From Spirosomataceae bacterium TFI 002 (GTDB taxonomy: Bacteria; Bacteroidota; Bacteroidia; Cytophagales; Spirosomataceae), in the NCBI GenBank assembly GCA_900230115.1, contig LT907983.1, forward strand, positions 3,611,001 to 3,675,000: a stretch of 64,000 bases of DNA, in the 5' to 3' direction. Shown here piece after piece: positions 53,771 to 63,884 of the stretch. Position numbers and translations under genes: made by a program. Position 1 is the stretch's first letter, and each line of letters starts with the position of its first letter. Under the pieces are notes generated by a model. That model saw only the letters and a program-made list of their open reading frames with translations, made no database searches and was not told the DNA's origin.

Positions 53771-56308
53771 ATGAATAAATTTACTGGAATTTTATCAATG
53801 CTAATTTTCTTAAGCACACTCTCATTTGCTCAGCCTCCTGGTGGTAGACCGAGTGGAGGAGATGGTAATGGAAGACCAGGTGCTAAATCTTCAGAAAGTG
53901 CTACTTTCGATATGGAGACAAGATTGCCAAAGGGAAATTCTAAGATTTCGGGTTTTGTAATAGATTCAGCTGTGACAATTGCAGTTGAATATGCTACGGT
54001 TAGTATATTGGATGGTAACACAGGAAAAGTCCTTGACGGTACCACTGCAGATGAAAACGGAAAATTCGAATTCAATAAAGTAGGTGCAGGTACTTATGCT
54101 TTGAAAATTACATTCATTGGTTACCAAGACAAGGTAGTTGATAAGTTTAAAGTCGTAAAAGGTTCGGACCTTGATCTTGGTGTTATTAAGCTTTCGGTTA
54201 GTGCAAGAATGCTAGACGAAGTTACGGTTACAGGTCTTAAAAATATTATAGAAGAAAAAGTTGACCGCCTTGTTTACAATGCAGAAAACGATGTGACCTC
54301 AAAAGGTGGAGATGGAGCAGATGTACTGCGTAAGGTTCCAATGCTTTCAGTGGATTTAGAAGGGAATGTATCGCTTCGTGGAAGCTCAAATATCAAGGTT
54401 TTGATTAATAATAAACCTTCTACAATAGTAGCAAGTAGTGTTGCTGATGCCTTAAAAATGATCCCTGCAGATTTGATAAAAACTGTGGAGGTAATTACTT
54501 CTCCATCTGCCAAGTATGATGCAGAAGGAACTTCAGGAATTATTAATATTATTACAAAGCGTTCTAGTATTCAAGGTTACAACCTTTCGTTAAATACAGG
54601 AGTTGGCCTTAGAGGGTCAAACCTTGGATTGAACGGTAACTTGAGAGTTGGTAAGTTTGGATTTAGCTTAGGTGGCTACGGAAGAGCCTTTTACAATAAA
54701 GCTGGAACAAGTTTAAACCAAACAACTTTTAACCCTCTTGGAAATTCGATTACAAAGCAAACGGGTGATGCGAAGGATTTTGGAATGTTCGGTAGATATA
54801 ATCTTGGAGTGGATTATGAAATCAACAAAGATGAGTACGTAACTGGCTCTGTATCATTTGGTCAAAGAAACTTTAGCCGTGATCAGCTATTGACTACAGA
54901 TTTATTCAGAGGTAGCGATCTTTATTCTAGCCAGCAAAGGAATGTGGATTCTAAAAACCTTTCGAACAATGTAGATGTCAACTTAGATTATGTGAAAATA
55001 TTTAAGCCTTCTCAAGAGTGGTCTATCTCTTCTCAGTTTAGTCAAAACAACCTTACCAACGATTTTAATGCAGATATTTTTGCAAGTGATGGTATTCTTC
55101 TTCGTCAGCAAAAGAATATCAATGGTAATGTGAATCGCGAAATAACTCTTCAAACGGACTATACTGCTCCAATTAAGAAGAATCAAATGTTCGAAGTGGG
55201 AGTAAAAGGAATCATGAGAGAAGTGAATAGTGATTACCGTTACCTAAATGGTATCAATGGTAACTTTGAAGCTGATGCATTCAATCCTTCTGGGATTTTG
55301 GATTATAACCAAAACATAACTTCGGGATATGTTTCTTATACATACAGCACGCCGAAAAAACTTTCGATCAAAGTAGGAACTAGATATGAATATACTACCA
55401 TTGACGCAATGGATAGAGCAATTGCCCTTAATTTACCTTCATACGGAAACCTTGTGCCAAGCATAAATATCTCTCAGATGTTTAAAAATGGTACAACAAT
55501 CAAGGTTGCTTATAACAATAGAATTCAACGTCCGGGCTTACAGCAATTGAACCCTAACTTTAATGCAGCTAACCCACAAGATATCAACGTAGGCAATCCA
55601 AACCTAAAGCCTGAAATCTCAAATAATGTAGAATTGAGTATCAGTAAAGCTATCAAGAGAAGTTATGTTAACCTTTCTTTCTTTGGAAGACAAACCAACA
55701 ACTCAATTTTGAAATTGAGCATGCCATCTGATACGCTTTTTGGAGCACTTGTTACCACTTATGATAACATTGGAAAGCAACAAACTACAGGGATGAACTT
55801 CTTTGGAAACTTATTTATTACGCCAAAATGGTCTATCAATGGTGGTGTAGATATGTATTACCAATACTTAGAAGGACAGGTTCAGTCTACTGATGGTTTA
55901 GTACTGACCAATAATGACGGTATCGTAGTGAGTGGTAGATTGATGTCTCAACTTAAGTTAGAAAATGGTTGGTCACTTCAGGCATTTGCTGGAATGAGAG
56001 GCAATGAGGTAATGCTTTTAGGAAGCCAGACAGGAATGCGTTTCTATTCCGTTGGATTCTTGAAAGACTTTGGTAAGAAGGCGTCTTTAGGACTAGGTAT
56101 TGATAATATCTTTGGAGGAATGGTGATTAGGTCAAATACAAGTTCCGATCTATTTCAACAAGAAAGTGTAAACAATATATATAACCAAAACATCAAAGTG
56201 AATTTCTCATACAAGCTTGGTAACATGAAGTTTGTAGAAAAGAAAAGAACTAAATCTGTAAATAATACAGATGTAAAGGCAGGAGGAGATAACTCGCAGT
56301 CAATGTAA
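53771..56308 (+). CDS. TonB-dependent-receptor-like outer membrane beta-barrel protein
   Basis: 845 residues. The signal peptide (1-21) leads to a low-complexity segment of Gly/Pro/Arg, then a carboxypeptidase-like regulatory domain (SKISGFVIDSAVTIAVEYAT, about 57-140), a plug region (DVLRKVPMLSVDLEGNVSLR, TVEVITSPSAKYDAEGTSGI) and a barrel ending in KVNFSYKLGN. The layout matches the OMP_b-brl families of Bacteroidota. The ligand is unknown. It is not linked to a SusD gene. It is located near a LytTR two-component pair but transcribed away from it. A terminator follows. Confidence 0.9.
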   Translation: MNKFTGILSMLIFLSTLSFAQPPGGRPSGGDGNGRPGAKSSESATFDMETRLPKGNSKISGFVIDSAVTIAVEYATVSILDGNTGKVLDGTTADENGKFEFNKVGAGTYALKITFIGYQDKVVDKFKVVKGSDLDLGVIKLSVSARMLDEVTVTGLKNIIEEKVDRLVYNAENDVTSKGGDGADVLRKVPMLSVDLEGNVSLRGSSNIKVLINNKPSTIVASSVADALKMIPADLIKTVEVITSPSAKYDAEGTSGIINIITKRSSIQGYNLSLNTGVGLRGSNLGLNGNLRVGKFGFSLGGYGRAFYNKAGTSLNQTTFNPLGNSITKQTGDAKDFGMFGRYNLGVDYEINKDEYVTGSVSFGQRNFSRDQLLTTDLFRGSDLYSSQQRNVDSKNLSNNVDVNLDYVKIFKPSQEWSISSQFSQNNLTNDFNADIFASDGILLRQQKNINGNVNREITLQTDYTAPIKKNQMFEVGVKGIMREVNSDYRYLNGINGNFEADAFNPSGILDYNQNITSGYVSYTYSTPKKLSIKVGTRYEYTTIDAMDRAIALNLPSYGNLVPSINISQMFKNGTTIKVAYNNRIQRPGLQQLNPNFNAANPQDINVGNPNLKPEISNNVELSISKAIKRSYVNLSFFGRQTNNSILKLSMPSDTLFGALVTTYDNIGKQQTTGMNFFGNLFITPKWSINGGVDMYYQYLEGQVQSTDGLVLTNNDGIVVSGRLMSQLKLENGWSLQAFAGMRGNEVMLLGSQTGMRFYSVGFLKDFGKKASLGLGIDNIFGGMVIRSNTSSDLFQQESVNNIYNQNIKVNFSYKLGNMKFVEKKRTKSVNNTDVKAGGDNSQSM

Positions 56309-56336
56309 AATTTTAAAAATGAATCAATTAGAAAGG

Positions 56337-56363
56337 TAGCACCATTTTGGTGCTATTTTTTTT
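56337..56363 (+). terminator. Terminator of the TonB-receptor-like gene
   Basis: TAGCACC pairs with GGTGCTA across a 5-base loop, followed by a run of T. It lies 28 bases after the stop. Confidence 0.88.
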
Positions 56364-56539
56364 GCTTCAAACCCTGATTTTTTTAATTAAAGTTAGGCTT
56401 CAACTTTAAGCAAAGAATTCGAAAACTATGGATGGGAAAAGCATTTGAATTATATCTAACTGACAAAATTATTTTGTTTCAAAAACCATTTCCTTCATTA
56501 GATTCCTCATAAAATGAGAAATTAATCTAACTTTAGGAT

Positions 56540-57184
56540 ATGAACATCCTTAGCCAGAAAAATAGTATTCTTCTCAATTTCTTAGCCGAGATTCGAGATG
56601 AAAGTATTCAAAAAGACAGAATGCGGTTCCGAAAAAACATTTATCGCATTGGTGAAATAATGGCTTACGAGATATCACAAAGCATGTCTTTTAAAAACAC
56701 AAAAGTGAAGACTGTCTTGGGAGAAAAAGAGACATCAGTATTACGAAATCAGCCTGTTATTGTTTCTATCATGAGAGCTGGACTTCCGCTTCATGAGGGT
56801 TTTCTCGATTTTTTTGACCAAGCAGATAATGCTTTTATAGGAGCCTACCGCGGCACTCGCGACGAAGAAGATCACTTTGATATAGAAATGGATTACATTA
56901 CAAGTCCAGATCTTCGTGGTAGAGAATTGATCATTTGTGATCCTATGTTAGCAACTGGTAAGTCGCTCGAAATTGCTTACCATGCATTGCTACGGTTCGG
57001 GATTCCCTCCAAAACACACTTTGCAACGGTTATAGCAAGTAAAAAGGGTGCAGATTTTGTAAGTAATCGTATGCCAGAATGCAAACTTTGGATTGCTGAC
57101 CTTGATCTGGATTTGAACGATAAATCCTATATTGTGCCCGGATTGGGCGATGCTGGCGATCTGGCATTTGGACTCAAGAACTAA
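56540..57184 (+). CDS. upp: Uracil phosphoribosyltransferase
   Basis: 214 residues, close to the usual 208. PRPP-binding loop DPMLATGKS; VSIMRAGLPLHEGFLDFF and FIGAYRGTRDEEDHFDIEM match the family; the C-terminal uracil loop is YIVPGLGDAGDLAFG. It salvages uracil to UMP in the cytoplasm. The next gene, an MFS transporter, begins 16 bases later and probably belongs to the same operon. Confidence 0.96.
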   Translation: MNILSQKNSILLNFLAEIRDESIQKDRMRFRKNIYRIGEIMAYEISQSMSFKNTKVKTVLGEKETSVLRNQPVIVSIMRAGLPLHEGFLDFFDQADNAFIGAYRGTRDEEDHFDIEMDYITSPDLRGRELIICDPMLATGKSLEIAYHALLRFGIPSKTHFATVIASKKGADFVSNRMPECKLWIADLDLDLNDKSYIVPGLGDAGDLAFGLKN

Positions 57185-57199
57185 CCCTAAAACTATCAT

Positions 57200-58459
57200 A
57201 TGACATTCGACCTTCAAAAAGGTGATCTCAAGCACCTTCTTAGCTTACCTGTTATTGTTGCCGCACTCGGTTATTTTGTTGATATCTACGACATGCAACT
57301 ATTTGGAATTGTTCGAATTCCTAGTTTACAATCTTTGGGATTAAGCAAAGAACAAATCTCAATAGATGGCTCATCTATTTTAGATTTCCAAATGGGTGGC
57401 CTATTAGTAGGTGGGATCTTATGGGGTATTTTAGGTGATAAAAGAGGTAGATTGTCAGTGCTGTTTGGTTCTATAATCACTTATTCATTAGCCAATGTTG
57501 CTTGTGGCTTAATTCCACAAATCACCTTCATGGATCAAATAGAAGCCTATAAATGGTTAAGATTTATTGCTGGTGTAGGTCTAGCTGGAGAATTAGGTGC
57601 TGGAATCACTTTGGTGTCGGAGAGTTTACCAACTAGGTTAAGAGCCATAGGGACTTCTTTGGTAGCTGGAGTTGGTTTGCTAGGTGCCGTGGTAGGAAAT
57701 TTCACAGTGAGACTATCTGGAGATTGGACATTGGCATATTTTATTGGCGGTGCAATGGGATTTGCATTATTGCTTCTTAGAGTAGGGGTAATAGAATCAG
57801 GAATGTTTAAGAATATAACTCACGATAAAAATGTCACAAAAGGTGACTTCTTTAGCTTTTTCACTAATTGGAAACGATTTGTAAAATATGTAAAGTGTAT
57901 AGGTATTGGTGTACCAACTTGGTTTTGTATTGGTATCCTTGCATACTTTGCCAATGAAGTAGGAGAAGCTTTGGGCATTGCTGAACCAGTAGAGCCTGGA
58001 ATGGCTGTGATGTGGGCATACATAGGAATTTCGGCAGGTGACTTTATAAGTGGGTTCTTAAGTCAAGTCTTGGCTTCTCGCAAAAAAGCTATTGCTTGGA
58101 TGATGGGCTTTTCATTATTGGGCGTATTAATTATGCTTTTTGCTCCATTAAGTACTCCCAATATGATGTACGTAATGTATTGTTGGCTTGGACTTGGAAC
58201 TGGTTATTGGGCAATGTTTGTAACTGTAGGTGCAGAGCAATTTGGAACTAATATCAGAGCAACTGCAGCTACTACTATTCCTAATATGGTGAGAGGATCA
58301 GTGATCGGAATGGTTGCTTTGTTTCAGTTTTTTAAACCTGGTCAAGGTGTAATTATATCTGCGGCTATAGTTGCTGTATTTGCATACATTATCGGTTTTT
58401 ATTCTACCCTAACTATTCCTGAGACGCACGGTAAGGATTTAGACTATTTGGAAGATTAA
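57200..58459 (+). CDS. MFS transporter
   Basis: 419 residues with about 12 hydrophobic segments. The MFS signature between helices 2 and 3 is GILGDKRGRLSVLFG; the segment AGVGLAGELGAGITLVSESL and the loop PTRLRAIGTS are those of the SP/aromatic-acid/sialate type proton symporters. Substrate uncertain. It is in one operon with upp (16-base gap), which suggests, but does not prove, uptake of a nucleobase or a related compound. The stop is 7 bases from the convergent hydroxylase gene. Confidence 0.88.
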   Translation: MTFDLQKGDLKHLLSLPVIVAALGYFVDIYDMQLFGIVRIPSLQSLGLSKEQISIDGSSILDFQMGGLLVGGILWGILGDKRGRLSVLFGSIITYSLANVACGLIPQITFMDQIEAYKWLRFIAGVGLAGELGAGITLVSESLPTRLRAIGTSLVAGVGLLGAVVGNFTVRLSGDWTLAYFIGGAMGFALLLLRVGVIESGMFKNITHDKNVTKGDFFSFFTNWKRFVKYVKCIGIGVPTWFCIGILAYFANEVGEALGIAEPVEPGMAVMWAYIGISAGDFISGFLSQVLASRKKAIAWMMGFSLLGVLIMLFAPLSTPNMMYVMYCWLGLGTGYWAMFVTVGAEQFGTNIRATAATTIPNMVRGSVIGMVALFQFFKPGQGVIISAAIVAVFAYIIGFYSTLTIPETHGKDLDYLED

Positions 58460-58466
58460 GAAAGAC

Positions 58467-59738
58467 CTAAGCAAATTTCATTGCTGACTGTTGTGGAGTT
58501 ATTTCCTTAAAGTGGAAGTATAATGTTCCTATACTGCTTACAATAAAATAGGCCAATACGGCGAATTCATATACAGGATTCAAGGATTCAATTCCAAACC
58601 AAGAACCGAAATAAAAGAAGATTCCAAAACCAATGGCGTTTTTTGCTATCTCTATCCAAATTGCGTTTTTGTTTTTATCCATAGCCTCCGTGAGGGCGTA
58701 TATACAAAGATAAATGTAGCCTCCGTAAACAAGGAGAACTTCGATTTCGTGTTTGGCAATACTTGAAAAAAGGTAAAGGAGTAGTCCAAAAATTGCAAAA
58801 AACTGAAACCACGACCACCAAGTGAAAGCTGAGGACACTTTGGGGTAAAATTTTTCGAAATTATAGGGGTCTTCAATCTTAGCGACAGGATATTTACTTT
58901 CTACATCGCTTGGTCTCCAGCCAGTTGGCATGAACCAAAGTCGAAATTTGTCCCACCAGTTTTTGGTCCTAAAACTATCTTGTAAGAGCATCCACCATTG
59001 CTGAAAGTTTATCTTTATTGGGTTCCATGTACTTACTGGAATAGTGATGCCATACACAGGTGGTACATCATCTAGCTCCTCTTGAAATGTTCCAAATAGT
59101 TTATCCCAAATGATGAAAATCTGACCATGATTTTTGTCAATGTAAATGGGGTTGATGGCGTGATGAACCCTATGATGTGATGGAGTTACAATGATTTTTT
59201 CTAAAAAACCTAGTTTACCAATGTAAATGGTGTGATACCAAAATTGGGCAAAAAGATGAAGTGGAGCTACAATACCAATGATTTTTACATCAACTCCTAA
59301 CAATGCGGCTGGAATTAGAAAAATAGTAAAAAAGCCTACTAGGTTTGATATACTTTGGCGTAATGCACATGCCAGGTTAAACTCCTCTGAAGAGTGATGA
59401 ATTAAATGCTGATTCCAGAAGAAATTAATAGAGTGATTAATTCTATGACCTATATAACCTGATAAGTCCAGGGCAATAAAAGCGATAAGAACATTTACCC
59501 AAGTGAGTTCAATATGTGTCAACGCAACCTTGTCGACAAGCCATGAATAACTGATTATAGAAACTCCAATACCAAGTACATCTTTCAGCGTGTTTGTAAG
59601 TCCGGAGCTTAGGCTAGAAATAATATCCATGGCTCTGAAGTCATCACCGAATCGAATTTTGCCATAAAGCTTCTCTATCATTACAAAAACAAAGAATAGC
59701 GGAGAAGCAATGATCAATATTTGAGCGTATTGTTCCAT
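58467..59738 (-). CDS. Sterol desaturase/fatty acid hydroxylase family membrane protein
   Basis: 423 residues with several membrane segments. Histidine clusters that bind the diiron centre: H98 and H102 (GHRINHSIN), H111/H114/H115 (NQHLIHHSSEEF), and SHHRVHH (H188-H193). After the catalytic domain (about 85-240) comes a C-terminal region of about 150 residues with four more hydrophobic segments. It should hydroxylate or desaturate a lipid. Several membrane-hydroxylase families fit; the lipid is unknown. Confidence 0.87.
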   Translation of the reverse strand: MEQYAQILIIASPLFFVFVMIEKLYGKIRFGDDFRAMDIISSLSSGLTNTLKDVLGIGVSIISYSWLVDKVALTHIELTWVNVLIAFIALDLSGYIGHRINHSINFFWNQHLIHHSSEEFNLACALRQSISNLVGFFTIFLIPAALLGVDVKIIGIVAPLHLFAQFWYHTIYIGKLGFLEKIIVTPSHHRVHHAINPIYIDKNHGQIFIIWDKLFGTFQEELDDVPPVYGITIPVSTWNPIKINFQQWWMLLQDSFRTKNWWDKFRLWFMPTGWRPSDVESKYPVAKIEDPYNFEKFYPKVSSAFTWWSWFQFFAIFGLLLYLFSSIAKHEIEVLLVYGGYIYLCIYALTEAMDKNKNAIWIEIAKNAIGFGIFFYFGSWFGIESLNPVYEFAVLAYFIVSSIGTLYFHFKEITPQQSAMKFA

Positions 59739-59761
59739 AATAGTATGCGTGCAGCGTATTG

Positions 59762-59791
59762 TAAAGGTAAGGTTTTGGTTGATATTTTCAA
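59762..59791 (-). promoter_or_regulatory. Candidate promoter of the hydroxylase-family gene
   Basis: Minus strand: TTG (59791-59789), a 19-base spacer, TACCTTTA (59769-59762), one mismatch from TAnnTTTG; about 24 bases before the ATG. Confidence 0.38.
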
Positions 59792-59947
59792 GGTTTAGAA
59801 AACATCAAATAGAGTCGCTAGATGATTCAATTACATAAATTTCATATACAAATGTATTATGGCAGAATTTTTGACCTTATTTTTAACGGATTTCTACACG
59901 CTTAAATAGAATGCAGAAATTGAAATATTAATCAAATCCCACAACCA

Positions 59948-61933
59948 ATGTTTAAATTCCTCTATTGCTTTTTAGGGCTCATTTTGCCTTTTACCTCGCT
60001 TTTTGGACAAAAAAAAGAATCAAAGCCTGAGTTTGGTAAATTACCAATGGCAGAACTAGTGCAAGCGTACAGTGAAATTGATTCTCTAGCCTCAGCAGAG
60101 GTACTATATGATTATGCTGATGTAGATTTTGAGGTAAATGATTATCAAGGCTTTGTGATCACTATGAAAGTTCATAAAAGGATCAAAATATATAACAAGT
60201 CAGCTCTTGATCAAGGGAATTTTACAATCAGAACCTACGAGCAATCGGGAACTAACAGAGAGGTAGTGTCGGGTATAAAAGGACTTACCTATAACATGGA
60301 GAATGGCTTTATGGCTTGGAAGGAGCTAGATAAAAAGTCGATTTTCTTCGAAAAAGTACAAGAAGGAGTTTCTCAATACAAAATTAGTATGCCTAATGTA
60401 AAAGAAGGTTCGGTTGTAGAGCTTCAGTATGTAATAAGTACTCCACTGAATTTACGAAACAAACCAAAAGCATGGCTTTTTCAGGGTGAAATTCCTGTAA
60501 AATGGAGTGAATTGGATATCACTATTCCTTCGCATTTTTTCTATCAAGTAATTATGGGAGGGTATCTTCCGCTTTATAGAAATAACCAGGAAGTAGTAGA
60601 TGTAAGTATGGGAAGCTCTAGGTATGATACCAAAGGAGTTCATTATGACTTTGTGGTTAAAAATGCCCCAGCTTTCAAAGATGAAAAATTTGTACCTGCC
60701 GAAAGCGATTTCATTTCAAGAATTGATTTTGAACTTTCCCGCTTGAATTTACCAGGTCAACCAGAGAAAAGCTTTTCTACTACTTGGGAAGAATTGGATA
60801 GAACATTGCGAAATTCGGAGTTTTGGGGAGGTAGACTTAAGCCTAATAAGGATGTTAAAGATTTAGCTGCAAGTTTTGTTAATATAAATGACCCCTTGGA
60901 GCGACTTACCAAAATACACGGTTACATATCAAGCGTGTTTAAGTGGGATGGTTATGTAAGCGTGTGGGCAAGTGATAAAATTAAAAAGCTTTTTGATACC
61001 AAAACTGGTAATGCCACAGAACTTAATATTTTACTATGCTCAGTATTGAGAGAGGCTGGTTTAGATGCGAATCTCGTAATATTAAGTACAAGAAGCAATG
61101 GCAGAATCAACTTGATTTATCCATTGCTAGACAAATTTAATTATACCATTGTTGGAGTGAGTATAGGAGATCAATTGGTATATGTAGATGCCTCAGACCC
61201 TCTTAGTAGCCCTGGTTTACTGCCCAGTAGATGTATTGTAGAAGATGGTCGATTAATTCATGAAAATGGAGGTTATTTTATAAAACTTAAGACCAATGAT
61301 TCTTATTCGGAAATGATCACAGTAAAAGCGGAGATTCAACCAGAGGATGGAATATTGAAGGGCAGTTTTAATCAATCTAGTGCAGGTTTGCTGGCTTTAG
61401 AGTCAAGAACAAATCATGCCGCAAACGGAGAGGAGTCTTTCAAAGAAAAACTGAAAAACAAAGAAGGGGGATGGGAGTATGACAACATAAGTTTAGTCAA
61501 CTTTGATAACAAAGAGCCAAGTACAACGGTATCCTATGATTTTAAAATCTCGGAGGGTGGAATAATGCCGGATATCATGTATATACCATCAATGCTTACT
61601 CATGCCATCAAAGAAAACCCATTGAAGAGGAAAACAAGAGAGTTTCCGGTTGACTTTGGTCATGTGATTAACCAGACTTATAAAGGAGTGTATAAAATCC
61701 CTGAAGGTTTTGAAGTAGAATCTATGCCTGAACCTATAGGGTTGTCACTTCCTGGCTCAAGTGCCAAATTTTTGTATTCAGTCTCGGTAAGTGGAAATGA
61801 ACTCACAACTTTAAGTAGAATTGTATTTAAGAATAAAGTATTCTCAGCTGAAGAGTACCCTTACTTGAGAGAGTTTTATGCTAAAATTGTTGAAAAACAA
61901 GGAGAACAAATTGTATTAAGACAAAAGATGTAA
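59948..61933 (+). CDS. DUF3857/transglutaminase-like protein lacking catalytic Cys and His
   Basis: 661 residues. Signal peptide (1-20), then DUF3857 (about 55-245: MKVHKRIKIYNKSALDQG, SVVELQYVIS) and a transglutaminase-like domain (about 290-425). At the position where family members have GDC-K-A, this protein has G354-N355-A356, and the later His is Y399 (KFNYTIV); the Asp (VYVDAS, D414) remains. The sequence therefore supports a non-catalytic transglutaminase fold. A C-terminal beta-rich domain follows. The neighbouring paralogue 6 bases downstream has the Cys and His, so the two may act together, one as enzyme and one as binding partner. The location is periplasmic or outer-membrane. Confidence 0.88.
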   Translation: MFKFLYCFLGLILPFTSLFGQKKESKPEFGKLPMAELVQAYSEIDSLASAEVLYDYADVDFEVNDYQGFVITMKVHKRIKIYNKSALDQGNFTIRTYEQSGTNREVVSGIKGLTYNMENGFMAWKELDKKSIFFEKVQEGVSQYKISMPNVKEGSVVELQYVISTPLNLRNKPKAWLFQGEIPVKWSELDITIPSHFFYQVIMGGYLPLYRNNQEVVDVSMGSSRYDTKGVHYDFVVKNAPAFKDEKFVPAESDFISRIDFELSRLNLPGQPEKSFSTTWEELDRTLRNSEFWGGRLKPNKDVKDLAASFVNINDPLERLTKIHGYISSVFKWDGYVSVWASDKIKKLFDTKTGNATELNILLCSVLREAGLDANLVILSTRSNGRINLIYPLLDKFNYTIVGVSIGDQLVYVDASDPLSSPGLLPSRCIVEDGRLIHENGGYFIKLKTNDSYSEMITVKAEIQPEDGILKGSFNQSSAGLLALESRTNHAANGEESFKEKLKNKEGGWEYDNISLVNFDNKEPSTTVSYDFKISEGGIMPDIMYIPSMLTHAIKENPLKRKTREFPVDFGHVINQTYKGVYKIPEGFEVESMPEPIGLSLPGSSAKFLYSVSVSGNELTTLSRIVFKNKVFSAEEYPYLREFYAKIVEKQGEQIVLRQKM

Positions 61934-61939
61934 ACACCT

Positions 61940-63856
61940 ATGAGACTAATTTATTTTGCGTTTTTTGTCCTTTACTTATCTCCAGCAATTGCACAAGACT
62001 TGGCTGTAAAGAATATTCAAGAGGATATGATTACAAATGCCAATGCCATTGTGCGGTATGACAATCTTGAATTTGAAATCAAAAGCAAAGAAGAGACCGT
62101 CACAAAAAGAACTTGGGCAATTACGATTCTCAATGAAAAAGGGGAAAAGGCTCACGGCACCTTTAAAACCTATTACGATAAACTTTCTAAAATTAAAGAT
62201 ATCGAATGTGCTCTTTATGATTTAAATGGAAAGGAGATACGAAAACTTAGAAGAGGAGATATAAGAGATATTGGTCTTGGCTACGCGAGCGATGAAGTGA
62301 TTGATAACCGTATAAAAATTGCGAGTTTTGATGATAAAAGATATGACTATCCATACACTGTGGTATTCAATTATGTAGAAGAGTCCAAAAATTCAATGTT
62401 TTACCCTACTTGGTATCCTATAAGAGCTGAAAACACAAGTTTAGAGAAAGCCACTTTTACCGTTTTAAATCCCAATTCCATTCCTTTTAGATTCAAGGAA
62501 ACTAATTACAATGGCAACATTGAAAGTGATGTTATAATCGCGAATACAAATAAGACTTGGACCGCAAAAAGTTTGAAGGCATACGAGAATGAGTCTATGT
62601 CCTATGAAAATGGTCAAATAGGAATTGTATTGGCACCTGCCATGTTCGAACTTGATGGTAAAAGCGGTGACTTAAAATCATGGGAATCTGCTTCTAATTT
62701 CTATTATCGCTTAAATGATGGGCGTCAAAAATTGCCGTCTAATTCCATAAATAAAGTAAAAGAACTTACAGCTGGTATTACTGATCCTGTGCTCATTGTC
62801 AAAAAAGTATATGAGTACATGCAGTCACATACGAGGTATATGAGTATTCAGCTTGGTGTGGGAGGTTGGCAGACAATTCCTGCAGAAAAGGTTGCCATGA
62901 ACGGCTACGGAGATTGCAAAGCACTAACGAATTATACTGTCGCTTTACTCCATGAACTAGGTCTAAAAGATGCTTGTGCGGCATTGGTGAGAGCAGGTAA
63001 AAGCAATAGATTTCCCTACACTGATTTCTCAAGGATGGATTTTAATCATGTAATAGCATGTATACCCATGAAATCAGACACCATTTGGTTGGAATGCACC
63101 AGTCAAACAAACCCCTTTGGATACTTGGGTTCTTTTACTGGAAACAGAACTGCTCTATTGATAAAACCTCAGGGAGGAGAATTGGTTAAAACTAAAACAT
63201 ATTCACCAATTCAAAATTTACAAAAAAGACTGACGGAAATTTCTGTTTCTGACGACGGAAGTGCAACCATTATGGTAAATGGAACCTACATGGGATTGCA
63301 ACAAGAAACACGTAATTCGGTATTGGAGCAATTGAACACCGAGGATCAAAAAAAGTGGCTATTAGAGCAAGTTAACCTACCCAATTTTGAACTCGTCAGT
63401 TTTAGTTTTGACTCCCAAAAGGAAAGCTTACCAGTAATTAATGAGAAACTTGAAATTGTATCACGAAAGTTTGCTTCCAAAAGTGGTAAACGAATGTTTG
63501 TAAAACTTAACCCAATTTCAACATTTTTTCCTACTCCACCTAAGCTTGAGAATCGTGTAACAGATATCTACCTAAATGAAAATATTTATTCCATAATGGA
63601 TATAGATAGCATTGTTTTTCACTTACCTAAAGATGTTGAAGTAGAGCATTTACCCAAGTCTGCTTTTTTTGAAAGCGAATTTGGTAGCTATGAAGTGAAG
63701 TATGAAAGAAATCAAGATGTACTTGTTGTAAATCGAAAGGTTACAATGACAGGTGGTACATATCCAGCAAGTAAATACAACGAATTATATGAGTTTATCA
63801 AAAGTATAAATAAAGCTGACGCAGCCAGAGCAGTTATTTTACTCGGAGAAACTTAA
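61940..63856 (+). CDS. DUF3857/transglutaminase-like protein with intact Cys-His pair
   Basis: 638 residues; signal peptide (1-19), DUF3857 domain (about 35-240: KRTWAITILNEKGEKAHGTF, YDYPYTVVFNYVEESKNS), transglutaminase-like domain (about 275-395) with C326 (GYGDCKALTNYTVALLHELG), H370 (DFNHVIACIP) and an acidic residue E385 (WLECTSQTNPFGYL). The second active-site segment resembles active cysteine-protease or transglutaminase-fold enzymes. It probably cleaves or links peptides or amides in the envelope; substrate unknown. Same operon as the degenerate paralogue (6-base gap). Confidence 0.88.
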   Translation: MRLIYFAFFVLYLSPAIAQDLAVKNIQEDMITNANAIVRYDNLEFEIKSKEETVTKRTWAITILNEKGEKAHGTFKTYYDKLSKIKDIECALYDLNGKEIRKLRRGDIRDIGLGYASDEVIDNRIKIASFDDKRYDYPYTVVFNYVEESKNSMFYPTWYPIRAENTSLEKATFTVLNPNSIPFRFKETNYNGNIESDVIIANTNKTWTAKSLKAYENESMSYENGQIGIVLAPAMFELDGKSGDLKSWESASNFYYRLNDGRQKLPSNSINKVKELTAGITDPVLIVKKVYEYMQSHTRYMSIQLGVGGWQTIPAEKVAMNGYGDCKALTNYTVALLHELGLKDACAALVRAGKSNRFPYTDFSRMDFNHVIACIPMKSDTIWLECTSQTNPFGYLGSFTGNRTALLIKPQGGELVKTKTYSPIQNLQKRLTEISVSDDGSATIMVNGTYMGLQQETRNSVLEQLNTEDQKKWLLEQVNLPNFELVSFSFDSQKESLPVINEKLEIVSRKFASKSGKRMFVKLNPISTFFPTPPKLENRVTDIYLNENIYSIMDIDSIVFHLPKDVEVEHLPKSAFFESEFGSYEVKYERNQDVLVVNRKVTMTGGTYPASKYNELYEFIKSINKADAARAVILLGET

Positions 63857-63884
63857 AATACCATTTGAGTTATTTGAAAGGTGA

